The position numbers and the translations under genes are program-made. The notes beneath the pieces were generated by a model. That model was given only the letters and a program-made list of their open reading frames with translations, did no database searches and was not told where the DNA came from. 64,000 nt of DNA, from contig NZ_CP033932.1 in the NCBI RefSeq assembly GCF_003815975.1, positions 3,763,501 through 3,827,500 of the forward strand. Reading direction: 5' to 3'. This DNA comes from Chryseobacterium bernardetii (GTDB lineage Bacteria; Bacteroidota; Bacteroidia; Flavobacteriales; Weeksellaceae). Positions 44,147 to 52,242 of the stretch are shown here, one piece after another (position 1 is the stretch's first letter; every line of letters begins with the position of its first letter).

Positions 44147-44368
44147 ATGGCAATGATTAGAAAAGCAGTTCATGAGGATGTCGTACAGGCCGCTCAGATA
44201 CTTGAATAAGTAAAAACACACATGCTGAATGAGGGAATTGACCAATGGGATGAGGAATATCCAAATATAAAGGTTCTTGCAGAGTATACTAAAAAAGAAT
44301 ACGAATTTGAAGGAACAGTACATTCCCATAAAGGCATATTCAATTGCTATGAAAAGGCAGTGAAATAA
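44147..44368 (+). pseudogene. Decayed GNAT acetyltransferase
   Basis: The frame starts MAMIRKAVHEDVVQAAQILE, then has TAA (44207-44209) at codon 21, then continues in the same frame with VKTHMLNEGIDQWDEEYPN and KVLAE. It next jumps to the C-terminal phrase YEFEGTVHSHKGIFNCYEKAVK and stops at 44366-44368. A full gene of this type is about 165 codons; here only about 74 remain, so the acetyl-CoA site has been deleted. It sits 14 bp after the MarR gene and may once have been the third gene of that operon. Confidence 0.8.
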
Positions 44369-44396
44369 GAAGTATAATCTGATGATTATAAATTAC

Positions 44397-44438
44397 ATCC
44401 ATGTTGCTGATAATCCGAATGCAACGTGGATTTTTTTA
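44397..44438 (+). terminator. Rho-independent terminator
   Basis: ATCCATGTTGC pairs with GCAACGTGGAT (one G-T pair), followed by a run of six further Ts. It ends the GNAT-MarR transcript. Confidence 0.75.
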
Positions 44439-44484
44439 TGAAAAAAAACAATGGATGCTTTAAGGAAAAGCTTTTTCAAAATCC

Positions 44485-44506
44485 ATTGTCGTAGTTCTAC
44501 GACAAT
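44485..44506. repeat. 22-bp perfect palindrome with 2-nt centre
   Basis: ATTGTCGTAG-TT-CTACGACAAT. A second, wider pairing (ACAATGGAT near 44448-44456 with ATCCATTGT near 44481-44489) overlaps it. A 93-codon minus-strand frame crosses both but has no recognisable domain. The stretch 44510-44802 otherwise holds no supported gene. Confidence 0.6.
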
Positions 44507-44802
44507 TTTCAAAATAATAGGTAATTCATTTTGACGTGAATATTTAAGGTTATATATTGCATTACCAAAATCACCGAAAAACTTATGAAAAAATATAAAA
44601 ATCAATCCTGTACAAAAGTACTTCCAGGTACTTAAATGTGGAATAAATTTTCTGAAAATTCCAACTGCACCCATCTCAGATCAATCATAGAAAAGCTTGT
44701 TCACAAGAGACCGTTACAAGCGGCAGATTGATTCTTTGAGTTAAAGGGTCTCACCTGCAAAGGTTGAATACCAATTAAGTCATACACCAAAAAAATGATG
44801 TC

Positions 44803-46935
44803 ATGTTTAAGGAACAGAATAATCTTCCAAAACCGGAAATAGATTCAGATAAGACAGGTTTTGTAAACAAAATCCGGGAAAATAAAAAAATAAAAGAAGT
44901 AAAGAAAGCTGCTTCAAAAGTGAATAACGCATTGAATGTAGCGAATACGGGAAAACAATTCCTGAATCAGCCTTTGCTGCCGAATGAGCCTGCCATTATT
45001 CAAGAAAAACTTTGGGCAAAGCAGCCAACATCAAGAATATTCAATGCGGACAGTATTCCCGAGAGCGCTATAGCAGGAATTAACCGTGTGGTAAAACTTG
45101 ATATTCACGTAGAAGGCAAGCCAATAAAATATTTCAAACACTTTAAGCTTACCCAAAGTACAATCAAACATCATGAATTTGAACTGATTTTGCCTCATGA
45201 TACTTTAGGAAGTGCAGAAAATCATAATCTTGAAGAAGTACAGAACTTCCTGGGGAAAAGAATTACAGTTGTTTTCAAATATAAAGATGTAGAAGGAGGG
45301 GCCGAAAGAAATTTTGTGGGAGTCATCACAGAAGTTGGCTTCAGCCAGGAAAAAGGAAGCCTGGGAAATCTTGTATTGTCAGGCTTCAGTCCAACCATTT
45401 TGCTGGATGCTGCCCCCCATATTCAAAGCTTTGGAGGAGCTAAGCCGATTAGTTTGAATAGTATTGCTAACGAGGTTATTAAAGAAGGACTGGGGCAGGG
45501 CAAGTATGACTTCAGAGTAGATGCCCGCCAGGGAAATGTTTCTTACAGCTGTCAATATGAAGAAACTCATTATAATTATCTGGCAAGGATAGCGGAAGCT
45601 TACGGGGAGCAATTCTTTTATGATGGGGAAGTCCTGCATTTCGGACAGCTTCCTCCACAGGAAAAACCAGTGAAGCTGACCTATGGCAGTAACCTCACTG
45701 ATGTTAAAATCAAAATGAAAGTGCAGCATGTTAATCCATCGTTTTATGGGTATAACAGCAGCAAAAATGAAAAATTCAAAGGCGCAAGTTCAAAAATTAA
45801 TCATACTTCGGATATAGCCAAACGGGCATATGAAATTTCGGAAAAGACTTTTCAGACACCGTCTTTACGGGTTGCTCCTATAAAGGCTGTTTCCTTTATG
45901 GATATTGATGCCTCTCAGAAAGGGGCTGCGGGAAGCAAGGCTTCAGAGGTCTTTGTTACCTCAGGGAACACAACAGTACCATTCCTTTATCCGGGATGTA
46001 TTGCAGATATAGAAATGCGTAAAGCAGACACCAATGATACCGGATATTTTACCAAGCTTATGCTTATAGAAGTAACCCATCAGGTAGATGCCCGTGGATA
46101 TTATGACGGATCTTTTCAGGCAATAGCCTCTGATACGGGATTTATTCCAAGACCGGAATTTACAGTTCCCGTGGCAGAACCTCAGTTCGGAAAGGTAGTT
46201 TCCAACACTGATCCTGAAAATCAGGGCCGTGTACAGGTTCAGCTTGACTGGCAAAACGGGCAGGATACTACGGAATTTATCCGTGTGATGTCTCCGGATG
46301 CGGGAAGCAGTGAGAAAGTAGGGAAGAATCGTGGCTTTATGTCTATTCCCGAAGTAGGGGATCAGGTGATCGTCAATTTTGTACATCTTCATCCGGACCG
46401 TCCTTTTGTTATGGGCGGGATGTATCATGGTGGAATAGGAGCTGGTGGCGGAGCCGGAAATAATATCATGAGTTTCAGTGGCCGAAGCGGTGCTGAACTG
46501 AAATATGACAATGGTGCCGGATCTGTAAATCTTAAAGATCAGGGTGGTGCCAACATGCATTTTGACGGAACCGGAAATGCCACTACCAATGCCAATAGCA
46601 ATCACACCGTAAACGCAGGCAGCACCAATGTAATCAATGTTGGAGGTAAAAAAGATGCTCCACCACAATCATTATTAAAAATGGATGCAGGCGGCAATAT
46701 TACCCTTGACGGAAAAACAAGCATCACACTGCAAGTAGGAGATAACTCTATTACCATCTCTGAAGCTGGAATTACCGCATCAGCAGGAAAAGGAATGATT
46801 GATATCACCGCACTCACAGGAGCATTAGGACTATCAAGCAAAGGTGGCCCTATGGATATCAGCACAGATTCGCCACTTACCATTACCGGAGGGCCAAGCG
46901 CTGTGATGTCTTCAGGAGATACCAACATTATGTAA
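44803..46935 (+). CDS. vgrG: Type VI secretion VgrG spike protein
   Basis: 710 residues. A variable N-terminal extension (about 1-85, Lys-rich) precedes the gp27-like hub (about 90-450, including SLNSIANEVIKEGLGQGKYDF near 220) and the gp5-like OB fold (about 460-550: FGKVVSNTDPENQGRVQVQ, then GFMSIPEVGDQVIVNF and DRPFVMGGMYHGG). The rest (about 560-710) is a glycine-, asparagine- and threonine-rich beta-helix needle. VgrG tips the T6SS tube and carries effectors. The PAAR-like effector gene follows 16 bp downstream. No other T6SS genes occur in the window, so this is an orphan effector island. Confidence 0.92.
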   Translation: MFKEQNNLPKPEIDSDKTGFVNKIRENKKIKEVKKAASKVNNALNVANTGKQFLNQPLLPNEPAIIQEKLWAKQPTSRIFNADSIPESAIAGINRVVKLDIHVEGKPIKYFKHFKLTQSTIKHHEFELILPHDTLGSAENHNLEEVQNFLGKRITVVFKYKDVEGGAERNFVGVITEVGFSQEKGSLGNLVLSGFSPTILLDAAPHIQSFGGAKPISLNSIANEVIKEGLGQGKYDFRVDARQGNVSYSCQYEETHYNYLARIAEAYGEQFFYDGEVLHFGQLPPQEKPVKLTYGSNLTDVKIKMKVQHVNPSFYGYNSSKNEKFKGASSKINHTSDIAKRAYEISEKTFQTPSLRVAPIKAVSFMDIDASQKGAAGSKASEVFVTSGNTTVPFLYPGCIADIEMRKADTNDTGYFTKLMLIEVTHQVDARGYYDGSFQAIASDTGFIPRPEFTVPVAEPQFGKVVSNTDPENQGRVQVQLDWQNGQDTTEFIRVMSPDAGSSEKVGKNRGFMSIPEVGDQVIVNFVHLHPDRPFVMGGMYHGGIGAGGGAGNNIMSFSGRSGAELKYDNGAGSVNLKDQGGANMHFDGTGNATTNANSNHTVNAGSTNVINVGGKKDAPPQSLLKMDAGGNITLDGKTSITLQVGDNSITISEAGITASAGKGMIDITALTGALGLSSKGGPMDISTDSPLTITGGPSAVMSSGDTNIM

Positions 46936-46951
46936 TTCTAAAACAGAAATC

Positions 46952-48979
46952 ATGGATGAGTTAGAATACATCACCCTCAATGCCCTGATGATGTGTGACC
47001 AGGGAGCTGCCCCGGATTTCTTCAAACCTACGTTCAATACAAAGGTGAAGATCCACGGTTGTCTGGTGGCTACTAATCAGGATGCTACTCCTCTGATTAA
47101 CATTCCATCCTTTAAGGTATGCAAAATCAGTGGTGGACCGTGTACCCCTGCCACCGTTCCTATGACCTGGCAGGATACCTGGCAGGTAAAAATCAACGGA
47201 ATCAGATCTTTGATAGGGAAAAGCACCTGTCAATGTCCTGTGGGTGGGAAGATAGAATTTATGACCAGCGGTCAGGTCCCTCTTCCGGACGATGCTGCAC
47301 AGGAAGTAAAAGATATGCAGGATCAGGCACAGCGCGAACTTGACGACAGCGGACATGGAGACAGTGTAGGAGAAGCTGGTTTTGTGGAGGGGATGATTCC
47401 GGTTTGGGGAAGTGGCCGCGACCTTATCAATGATATACAAACTGGTGATGTAGGAGGAAGCCTTATGAATGCCGGATTTTTAATCTGGGATGTAGCTTCC
47501 ATTGCTGTAGGAGTAGTTTCCTTTGGAACCGGGACTGTAGCGATGCAAGGGGCAAAAGCCGGAGTGAAAGGGGCTATCAAAGCAGGGGCAAAAGCCATCT
47601 CTAAAGAAGCACTTCAACAAATGGGGAAAGCAGCGCTGAAAAAGCTGAGCAAGGAAGCCTTAAAGAAAAGTGTGGATGATGTTGCCAAAAAGCTTCTTAA
47701 AACCTGTGTTTTTGCTTGTTTTCCGGCCGGAACACCTGTTCATACCAAAGATGGAATTAAAAATATCGAAGATATCAGAATTGGAGATCTGGTATGGGCT
47801 TATGATGAAGATACAGATACTGTAGCCCTTCAGCCGGTGATTGATCTTATCACCAATGAAAGCGACCACACTATTAGTATTTATACAGAAGCGGAAGTGA
47901 TTGAAACAACGGCGATACATCCTTTTTATACGAATGGAGAATGGATTGATGCTTCGGAATTGAAAGAAGGAGATAAAATCCTTTTGCGTGACCAGCAAGA
48001 AGGTGTTATACAAAAAACAGAATTTAATTATACCCCTCAGAAAGTCTATAATTTTGAGGTAGACCAATGGCATAATTATTTTGTAGGAGACTCAGGTGTT
48101 TTGGTTCACAACAGTGGAAAATGCTTAAGTAAAATGGCTGATGAAGCCGCTGAGCTTGTTGCAAAAACCTGGGATGATCTGGCTAAACTTAAACACTGTT
48201 TCCCTGCCGGAACTTTAGTGAAAATTGATGAAAATAGCGGCTATGCAGCTATTGAAACAATTTCAGTAGGAGATTATGTTACAGCTTTTGATCAGGATAA
48301 ACATACGGAAGTTTTAAAACAGGTTACCGGAGTGTACGTGAATCATACGGAAAGTCTTTGCAGGCTGTATATTGGAGATGAAATCATCGAAAGTACATCA
48401 GCCCACAGGTTTTGGTCATTAACCCATAATGATTGGATTAATGCAGAAGATATTGAGAGCGGAAACCTATTGATGGACGCTACCGGAAAATCGGTCATTG
48501 TAGAAAAGACCGAAAAAATTGCTGGAAATTTCAAAACTTATAATCTTGAAGTGGATGAAGTACATAATTATTTTGTGTCTTCACTTGATATTCTAGTGCA
48601 TAATGGAAAATCATATCCAAATTCAATTTTTCATGATTTAACAACAAGAAGTACTGAAATATATAGATATTTTGATCCTGTAACTGGAGAAACTTTATAT
48701 GTTGGAAAAACGGTTCAAGGAGTAAATAAACGAGCTAGTCAACATGCACTAGAAAAAGGACTTCAGAATTTAATAGATGAGGAAAAATTAGCCTACGAGG
48801 TTATTGATAGAGGTAATTGGAATGCATTTCAAACAGCAGCTCATGAACAACATTATATTTCTAAATTTGGAACAAAAGGTAAAAAAGCTGGAGCTGTCAT
48901 ATGGAATAAAATAAATGCATTATCTGCTAAAAAATTTAATTACTTTAGTAAATTAATAGGATGCGGAGCAAGTATTTAA
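46952..48979 (+). CDS. PAAR-like / tandem HINT / GIY-YIG polymorphic T6SS effector
   Basis: 675 residues in a modular layout. Residues 1-125: DUF4280-type PAAR-like cap with paired cysteines (C37, C57, C64, C93, C95). About 140-250: glycine/alanine-rich, weakly hydrophobic segment like those that help effectors cross a membrane. First HINT domain 256-387: starts CFPAGT (C256), mid AIHPF (H323), ends VLVHN (H386, N387). Second HINT 416-551: CFPAGT (C416), SAHRFW (H485), ILVHN (H550, N551). Toxin domain 555-675: IYRYFDP and LYVGK (570-586) as GIY-YIG core, R594, E632, and N652/N654. HINT domains self-cleave to release the toxin; the toxin would cut DNA or RNA. The region after 48600 is visibly AT-richer, a usual sign of toxin swapping. 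Confidence 0.85.
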   Translation: MDELEYITLNALMMCDQGAAPDFFKPTFNTKVKIHGCLVATNQDATPLINIPSFKVCKISGGPCTPATVPMTWQDTWQVKINGIRSLIGKSTCQCPVGGKIEFMTSGQVPLPDDAAQEVKDMQDQAQRELDDSGHGDSVGEAGFVEGMIPVWGSGRDLINDIQTGDVGGSLMNAGFLIWDVASIAVGVVSFGTGTVAMQGAKAGVKGAIKAGAKAISKEALQQMGKAALKKLSKEALKKSVDDVAKKLLKTCVFACFPAGTPVHTKDGIKNIEDIRIGDLVWAYDEDTDTVALQPVIDLITNESDHTISIYTEAEVIETTAIHPFYTNGEWIDASELKEGDKILLRDQQEGVIQKTEFNYTPQKVYNFEVDQWHNYFVGDSGVLVHNSGKCLSKMADEAAELVAKTWDDLAKLKHCFPAGTLVKIDENSGYAAIETISVGDYVTAFDQDKHTEVLKQVTGVYVNHTESLCRLYIGDEIIESTSAHRFWSLTHNDWINAEDIESGNLLMDATGKSVIVEKTEKIAGNFKTYNLEVDEVHNYFVSSLDILVHNGKSYPNSIFHDLTTRSTEIYRYFDPVTGETLYVGKTVQGVNKRASQHALEKGLQNLIDEEKLAYEVIDRGNWNAFQTAAHEQHYISKFGTKGKKAGAVIWNKINALSAKKFNYFSKLIGCGASI

Positions 48980-48992
48980 GCTAAAATATAAT

Positions 48993-49673
48993 ATGAATAA
49001 AAAGTTAAAAATAGGAGATATATTTTATCTCAAATTAAAAGATCAAGAAAAATATGTATTTGGAAGAGTATTGTTTGATGTAAAAAAACAATATCAAAAA
49101 ATTGTAAATGTTAATAATCTGCCTTCTGATTATTTTCCGTACTTAAAGATGTTTTATTCTGATTGTCATTTGGTTGAAATGTATGATGGCGTTTATGATA
49201 ATATAAACGACTTTGAGAGTTCTTCCAAAATTATTATCCCACGAGTATTAACACTGCCTGTAGACTCAAAAAGAAATGTTTTAGAATGGGGAATAGTTAC
49301 TAATCAGAAAGTCGATTATACCCAAATAGAATTTCCGGAAAACTTAAATTTATCAAGTAATGTTAAGTTTTTAGATCGAGGGGAATTGTCGTTACGAACT
49401 AAAATAACGGGGAATGAAGCAGAAAATATGGGCTATAAAAGTAATATGTGTGTTCCGTTAACAGTGGCAAACGCTTCATTAGATTTTCAGGGAAGAAGAG
49501 ATTTAATTCCAGAAGATATCCGTAGACCTTCATATCTGAAAGATAATGATTTGTATTATAATCCTGAACTTAGAACAAAAATTTATACTGAGTTAAATAT
49601 TGATCCAAATAAAAGCTATTATGAATTATCTAAGGAAATGGGATTTGATTTAGCCAGATTCTATGAACATTAA
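48993..49673 (+). CDS. Probable immunity protein, Imm26-like
   Basis: 226 residues, AT-rich like the toxin end of the gene before it. It begins KIGDIFYLKLKDQEKYVFGRVLF (about 6-28, in pieces), the pattern of Imm26 in polymorphic toxin loci, followed by mixed strands with little charge clustering and a C-terminal helical tail. Position 13 bp after the toxin stop is where cognate immunity genes lie. Family assignment is by N-terminal resemblance; the immunity role is an inference. A remnant of its middle part recurs at 50762-50811. Confidence 0.65.
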   Translation: MNKKLKIGDIFYLKLKDQEKYVFGRVLFDVKKQYQKIVNVNNLPSDYFPYLKMFYSDCHLVEMYDGVYDNINDFESSSKIIIPRVLTLPVDSKRNVLEWGIVTNQKVDYTQIEFPENLNLSSNVKFLDRGELSLRTKITGNEAENMGYKSNMCVPLTVANASLDFQGRRDLIPEDIRRPSYLKDNDLYYNPELRTKIYTELNIDPNKSYYELSKEMGFDLARFYEH

Positions 49674-49688
49674 TTTTAAAATATAATT

Positions 49689-50168
49689 ATGGGGGCTTGG
49701 GGATACAAGAATTTTGAAAATGATACTGCAACAGATTGGTTTGCAGAACTGGAGGAATCTCCGGATAAAGAATTAGTGATTCCTTATCTCACCAAAATTT
49801 TAGATGAAGATGATTTTATAGATGACGAAGAAAGTTTTATTACATTAGCAATCCTTGAAGCACTGAATGGTCGTTTGAAACTGATCTCCACAGACTACCG
49901 TCTGCCGCCATTGGAATCCGTAGATACGGTTGTGTTGTCCCAAATGGTAATAAGTGCAGCTAAAAAAATCCTTTTCTTTAAAGAACATTCAGAAGTAAGA
50001 GAATTATGGCTGGAATCTGATGAATACTACCAATGGCTTAATTATCAGGTTTCTCTAATTATGAAGCTTGAAAGCTATTACAGTAAGTATAACTTTATGG
50101 GGCACGAGAACAACGATCCTGAAATTGAAGCAGAATGGACGAAGTATATAAAAACTAATTTTTCGTGA
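49689..50168 (+). CDS. DUF4259 domain-containing protein
   Basis: 159 residues. The opening MGAWGYKNFENDTATDWFAEL is the DUF4259 hallmark; the remaining part is helical and acidic, with WLESDEYYQWLNYQ near 100-113. DUF4259 proteins often lie in toxin-immunity loci and may be immunity-like. Here the gene follows the Imm26-like gene by 15 bp and has higher GC than it. Its stop overlaps the next gene's GTG start (GTGA). A scrap of its 3' end recurs at 50812-50862. Confidence 0.8.
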   Translation: MGAWGYKNFENDTATDWFAELEESPDKELVIPYLTKILDEDDFIDDEESFITLAILEALNGRLKLISTDYRLPPLESVDTVVLSQMVISAAKKILFFKEHSEVRELWLESDEYYQWLNYQVSLIMKLESYYSKYNFMGHENNDPEIEAEWTKYIKTNFS

Positions 50169-50533
50169 TATACAAAACAGAATTTTCGAAGTATAACGGA
50201 CTTATGGAAAAGATAATGGATGAACAAACTACATTAGAAGTTCATTTATCAACAGAGTTTAGTCAGAATGTTCCAAAGAAGTTTTTAAAATATACCCCAG
50301 ATGAGTGGGCTAGATATGCTTTTGAAAATGAACTTGAATATAGTATTAACTATTATAAAGATGAAAAACCTTATTGTCAGGTTACCATTGATTCTATGAG
50401 TATAAAATTAAATTTTTACGATAATAATATACTTAAGCATAATCTAATGATAATCTTTTCTAAAGGTGAGATAGTTAAAGGAGATTTTGAGATATATAGT
50501 AACAATAAAATTTTTTTAAAACAAATTTCTTAG
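50165..50533 (+). CDS. Hypothetical protein, possibly truncated immunity-like protein
   Basis: 122 residues from GTG 50165, which overlaps the preceding stop as GTGA and so may be translated by coupling; ATG 50204 would give 109 residues. The sequence has PDEWARYAFENELEYSINYY (about 55-74) and then alternating strands, ending KQIS and TAG. The frame stays open for another 74 codons after that TAG, so the product may be shorter than its ancestor. Not recognised as a known family. Confidence 0.55.
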   Translation: MIYKTEFSKYNGLMEKIMDEQTTLEVHLSTEFSQNVPKKFLKYTPDEWARYAFENELEYSINYYKDEKPYCQVTIDSMSIKLNFYDNNILKHNLMIIFSKGEIVKGDFEIYSNNKIFLKQIS

Positions 50534-50758
50534 TATGGTGATCTGGGAAAAACACTTTTATTCTATTCAAATAAAAAGAAAGACAATGTTTTTTTGAAGG
50601 AATTTGTAAAAGAAAATGATAAAACAGTACTAATCGAACAATTTGGAACTGCAGATCTATCCAAACATTGGTTTGATGCTCCTAAAGATTATTTAGACTA
50701 TGAAGCATTGTTAGATTACCAGAATTTATTTAATGAGCTCCCATCAGTACCAGCTTAA
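50534..50758 (+). pseudogene. Open fragment without a start, in frame after the TAG of the previous gene
   Basis: Seventy-four codons (YGDLGKTLLFYSNKKKDNVFLKEF... to NELPSVPA) with no start codon, in the same frame as 50165-50533 and directly after its TAG at 50531-50533. Composition is coding-like (Lys, Asp, aromatic residues). It could be the tail of the same ancestral gene cut by a stop mutation, or the remnant of another gene. Not recognised. Confidence 0.5.
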
Positions 50759-50761
50759 AAA

Positions 50762-50862
50762 AATATTAAGTTGTTAGATAGAGGGGAATTGTCCTACGAA
50801 CTAAAATAACGACCCGAAAATTGATGCGGAATGGCCACAATATATAAAAACCAATTTTTCAT
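50762..50862 (+). pseudogene. Fused scraps of Imm26-like and DUF4259 genes
   Basis: Bases 50762-50811 match the Imm26-like gene at about 49359-49409 (AGGGGAATTGTC, then ACGAACTAAAATAACG) with few changes and a one-base loss. Bases 50812-50862 match the last codons of the DUF4259 gene (about 50116-50168, the part encoding PEIEAEWTKYIKTNFS). The join has no frame. The arrangement indicates that a second copy of the immunity/DUF4259 pair was once here and lost most of its length by deletion. The rest to 50924 is empty. Confidence 0.8.
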
Positions 50863-50924
50863 AATAAATAAAACATCTTTAGAGGAGATTATTAATTAAA
50901 CGGCACTGGAATTAAAATAAAGTA

Positions 50925-51809
50925 ATGAGCGTTTCAAATTTCTTTTTCGGGGAAAATATTCCTCTTCTTCAGCTTGAGAAATTCTCGCAGGAATATACCC
51001 TGAATGTGGAAAATACCTTTCTGATGGGAAAGGAAAATTCCCCTATTTCTTTAAAAACCTCATCTGAGCTGTTGGTTGACCAGCATAAAGAAACAGATTT
51101 TATTTACAATAGAGTAAACCTTCTTAAAATTACAGGAGATACCGAAGATCATGCACTGAAGTTTTTTTTGCTGCAAAGTCTTGCCCTTGCTGATATTTCA
51201 CCCAATATTCATATCAAACGAAATGCAAACGGAAAGATACTTTCTGTGGAGAATAAAGATGAGCTGTGGAAGAGCTGGGAAGAATGGAAAGAGCATAAGC
51301 TGGCATCAGTTTTTCCGGAAGAAAAAGATCAGGTTAAACTGGTTGCCAATTATGAAAAAGGACTGAAAAGCTTTGAGGGAGAACTGAAGAAAAACCTACA
51401 GTATATCCTGTTGTTACCGGAAGTTTACAGCCTTATATTTCCACCAAATGAATATTACAGTTTTCTATCCAGCCCGTTGAGTATCCGTTCAAGATTGGTT
51501 CAGGGAGTAGAGTACAGCTATCAGCTGAAACTGGTAAAGCTTGAAGAAGAAAACAATACTCTTTTTGTAGAGTTTCATGCTGTACTGAACAACCGGGAAG
51601 AACTCATTAAAAGCCATATTAAAAAGCTTTATGAAAATGAAAAGAAATTCTCTGTTGACCAATTTGAATTCAGTGTCAAAATAAGATATAATTTTGAAAA
51701 GTCAACCGGCAGAATAATGAACGCAGAACTTTATTTCGTAGAAAAAATGCATGAGCATCTTGCTTATATGATTGATATGGATTTAAAGATTAAATCAGTT
51801 GAGGATTAA
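50925..51809 (+). CDS. Hypothetical protein in the T6SS effector island
   Basis: 294 residues, no signal peptide or membrane helix. The sequence is soluble and charged: SVSNFFFGENIPLLQLEKF at the start, a Trp-rich helix ELWKSWEEWKEHKL (about 112-125), and a C-terminal half of strands and helices. The family was not recognised. It is on the same strand as the VgrG-effector group and comes after the immunity remnants, so it may be an effector adaptor, an accessory protein or another immunity protein; none of these can be shown. Its last 20 bp overlap the end of the convergent gene. Confidence 0.65.
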   Translation: MSVSNFFFGENIPLLQLEKFSQEYTLNVENTFLMGKENSPISLKTSSELLVDQHKETDFIYNRVNLLKITGDTEDHALKFFLLQSLALADISPNIHIKRNANGKILSVENKDELWKSWEEWKEHKLASVFPEEKDQVKLVANYEKGLKSFEGELKKNLQYILLLPEVYSLIFPPNEYYSFLSSPLSIRSRLVQGVEYSYQLKLVKLEEENNTLFVEFHAVLNNREELIKSHIKKLYENEKKFSVDQFEFSVKIRYNFEKSTGRIMNAELYFVEKMHEHLAYMIDMDLKIKSVED

Positions 51810-52110
51810 TGATATTGAGTATAGGATGAAAAAACAATTGTTGCTTTAAATACTGTTTATCTTCTTCTCTGAGTTCATTAGTTCCAATCCCGATACCATT
51901 CCAGGGTTTTCCGTTATTTGGTTTATCTCCCAATTCAATTGATTCAATTTTAATTTTTTTATCAATTCCTATTGTTTTTAAATCTATTAATTGCCCCGGA
52001 TGTATTTCTCCGTCAATAATTTTCCCAAGCAGATAAAATTTTCTGTTGGTAAGTTGAAAAGCGCTGTCAATTTTAAATTTTGCTGTTACTTCATATGATT
52101 TCCTGTCCAT
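51790..52110 (-). CDS. Hypothetical small protein, EF-Tu domain-2-like barrel
   Basis: 106 residues. The segment SAFQLTNRKFYLLGKIIDGEIHPGQLIDL (about 16-44, read in pieces) has the pattern of the small beta barrel found as domain 2 in translation GTPases: FxLTxRxFxLxGKIxxGxIxxGxxI. There is no GTPase domain. The remainder is hydrophilic. The 3' end overlaps the previous gene by 20 bp on the opposite strand. The similarity is by pattern only and function is unknown. Confidence 0.6.
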   Translation of the reverse strand: MDRKSYEVTAKFKIDSAFQLTNRKFYLLGKIIDGEIHPGQLIDLKTIGIDKKIKIESIELGDKPNNGKPWNGIGIGTNELREEDKQYLKQQLFFHPILNIINPQLI

Positions 52111-52193
52111 AAATGTGTACAGTATTTATTCTTGTCTAATTTACCATTATTCTTTACACAATAGGAGAGTGCAGTATCTTCTTTAAAATAAAA

Positions 52194-52217
52194 GAACCCG
52201 CCACTTTTGACGGGTTC
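52194..52217 (-). terminator. Rho-independent terminator after the TonB receptor
   Basis: GAACCCGCCA pairs with TGACGGGTTC (one mismatch), with a T-run (TTTTATTTT) on the minus strand. Confidence 0.85.
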
Positions 52218-52242
52218 AATTGATTATATTCAGATGGTGTCG

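Noticed and set aside
44393..44674. 93-codon minus-strand frame
   Set aside because: It crosses a terminator and a perfect palindrome, and no domain is seen; the region looks non-coding.
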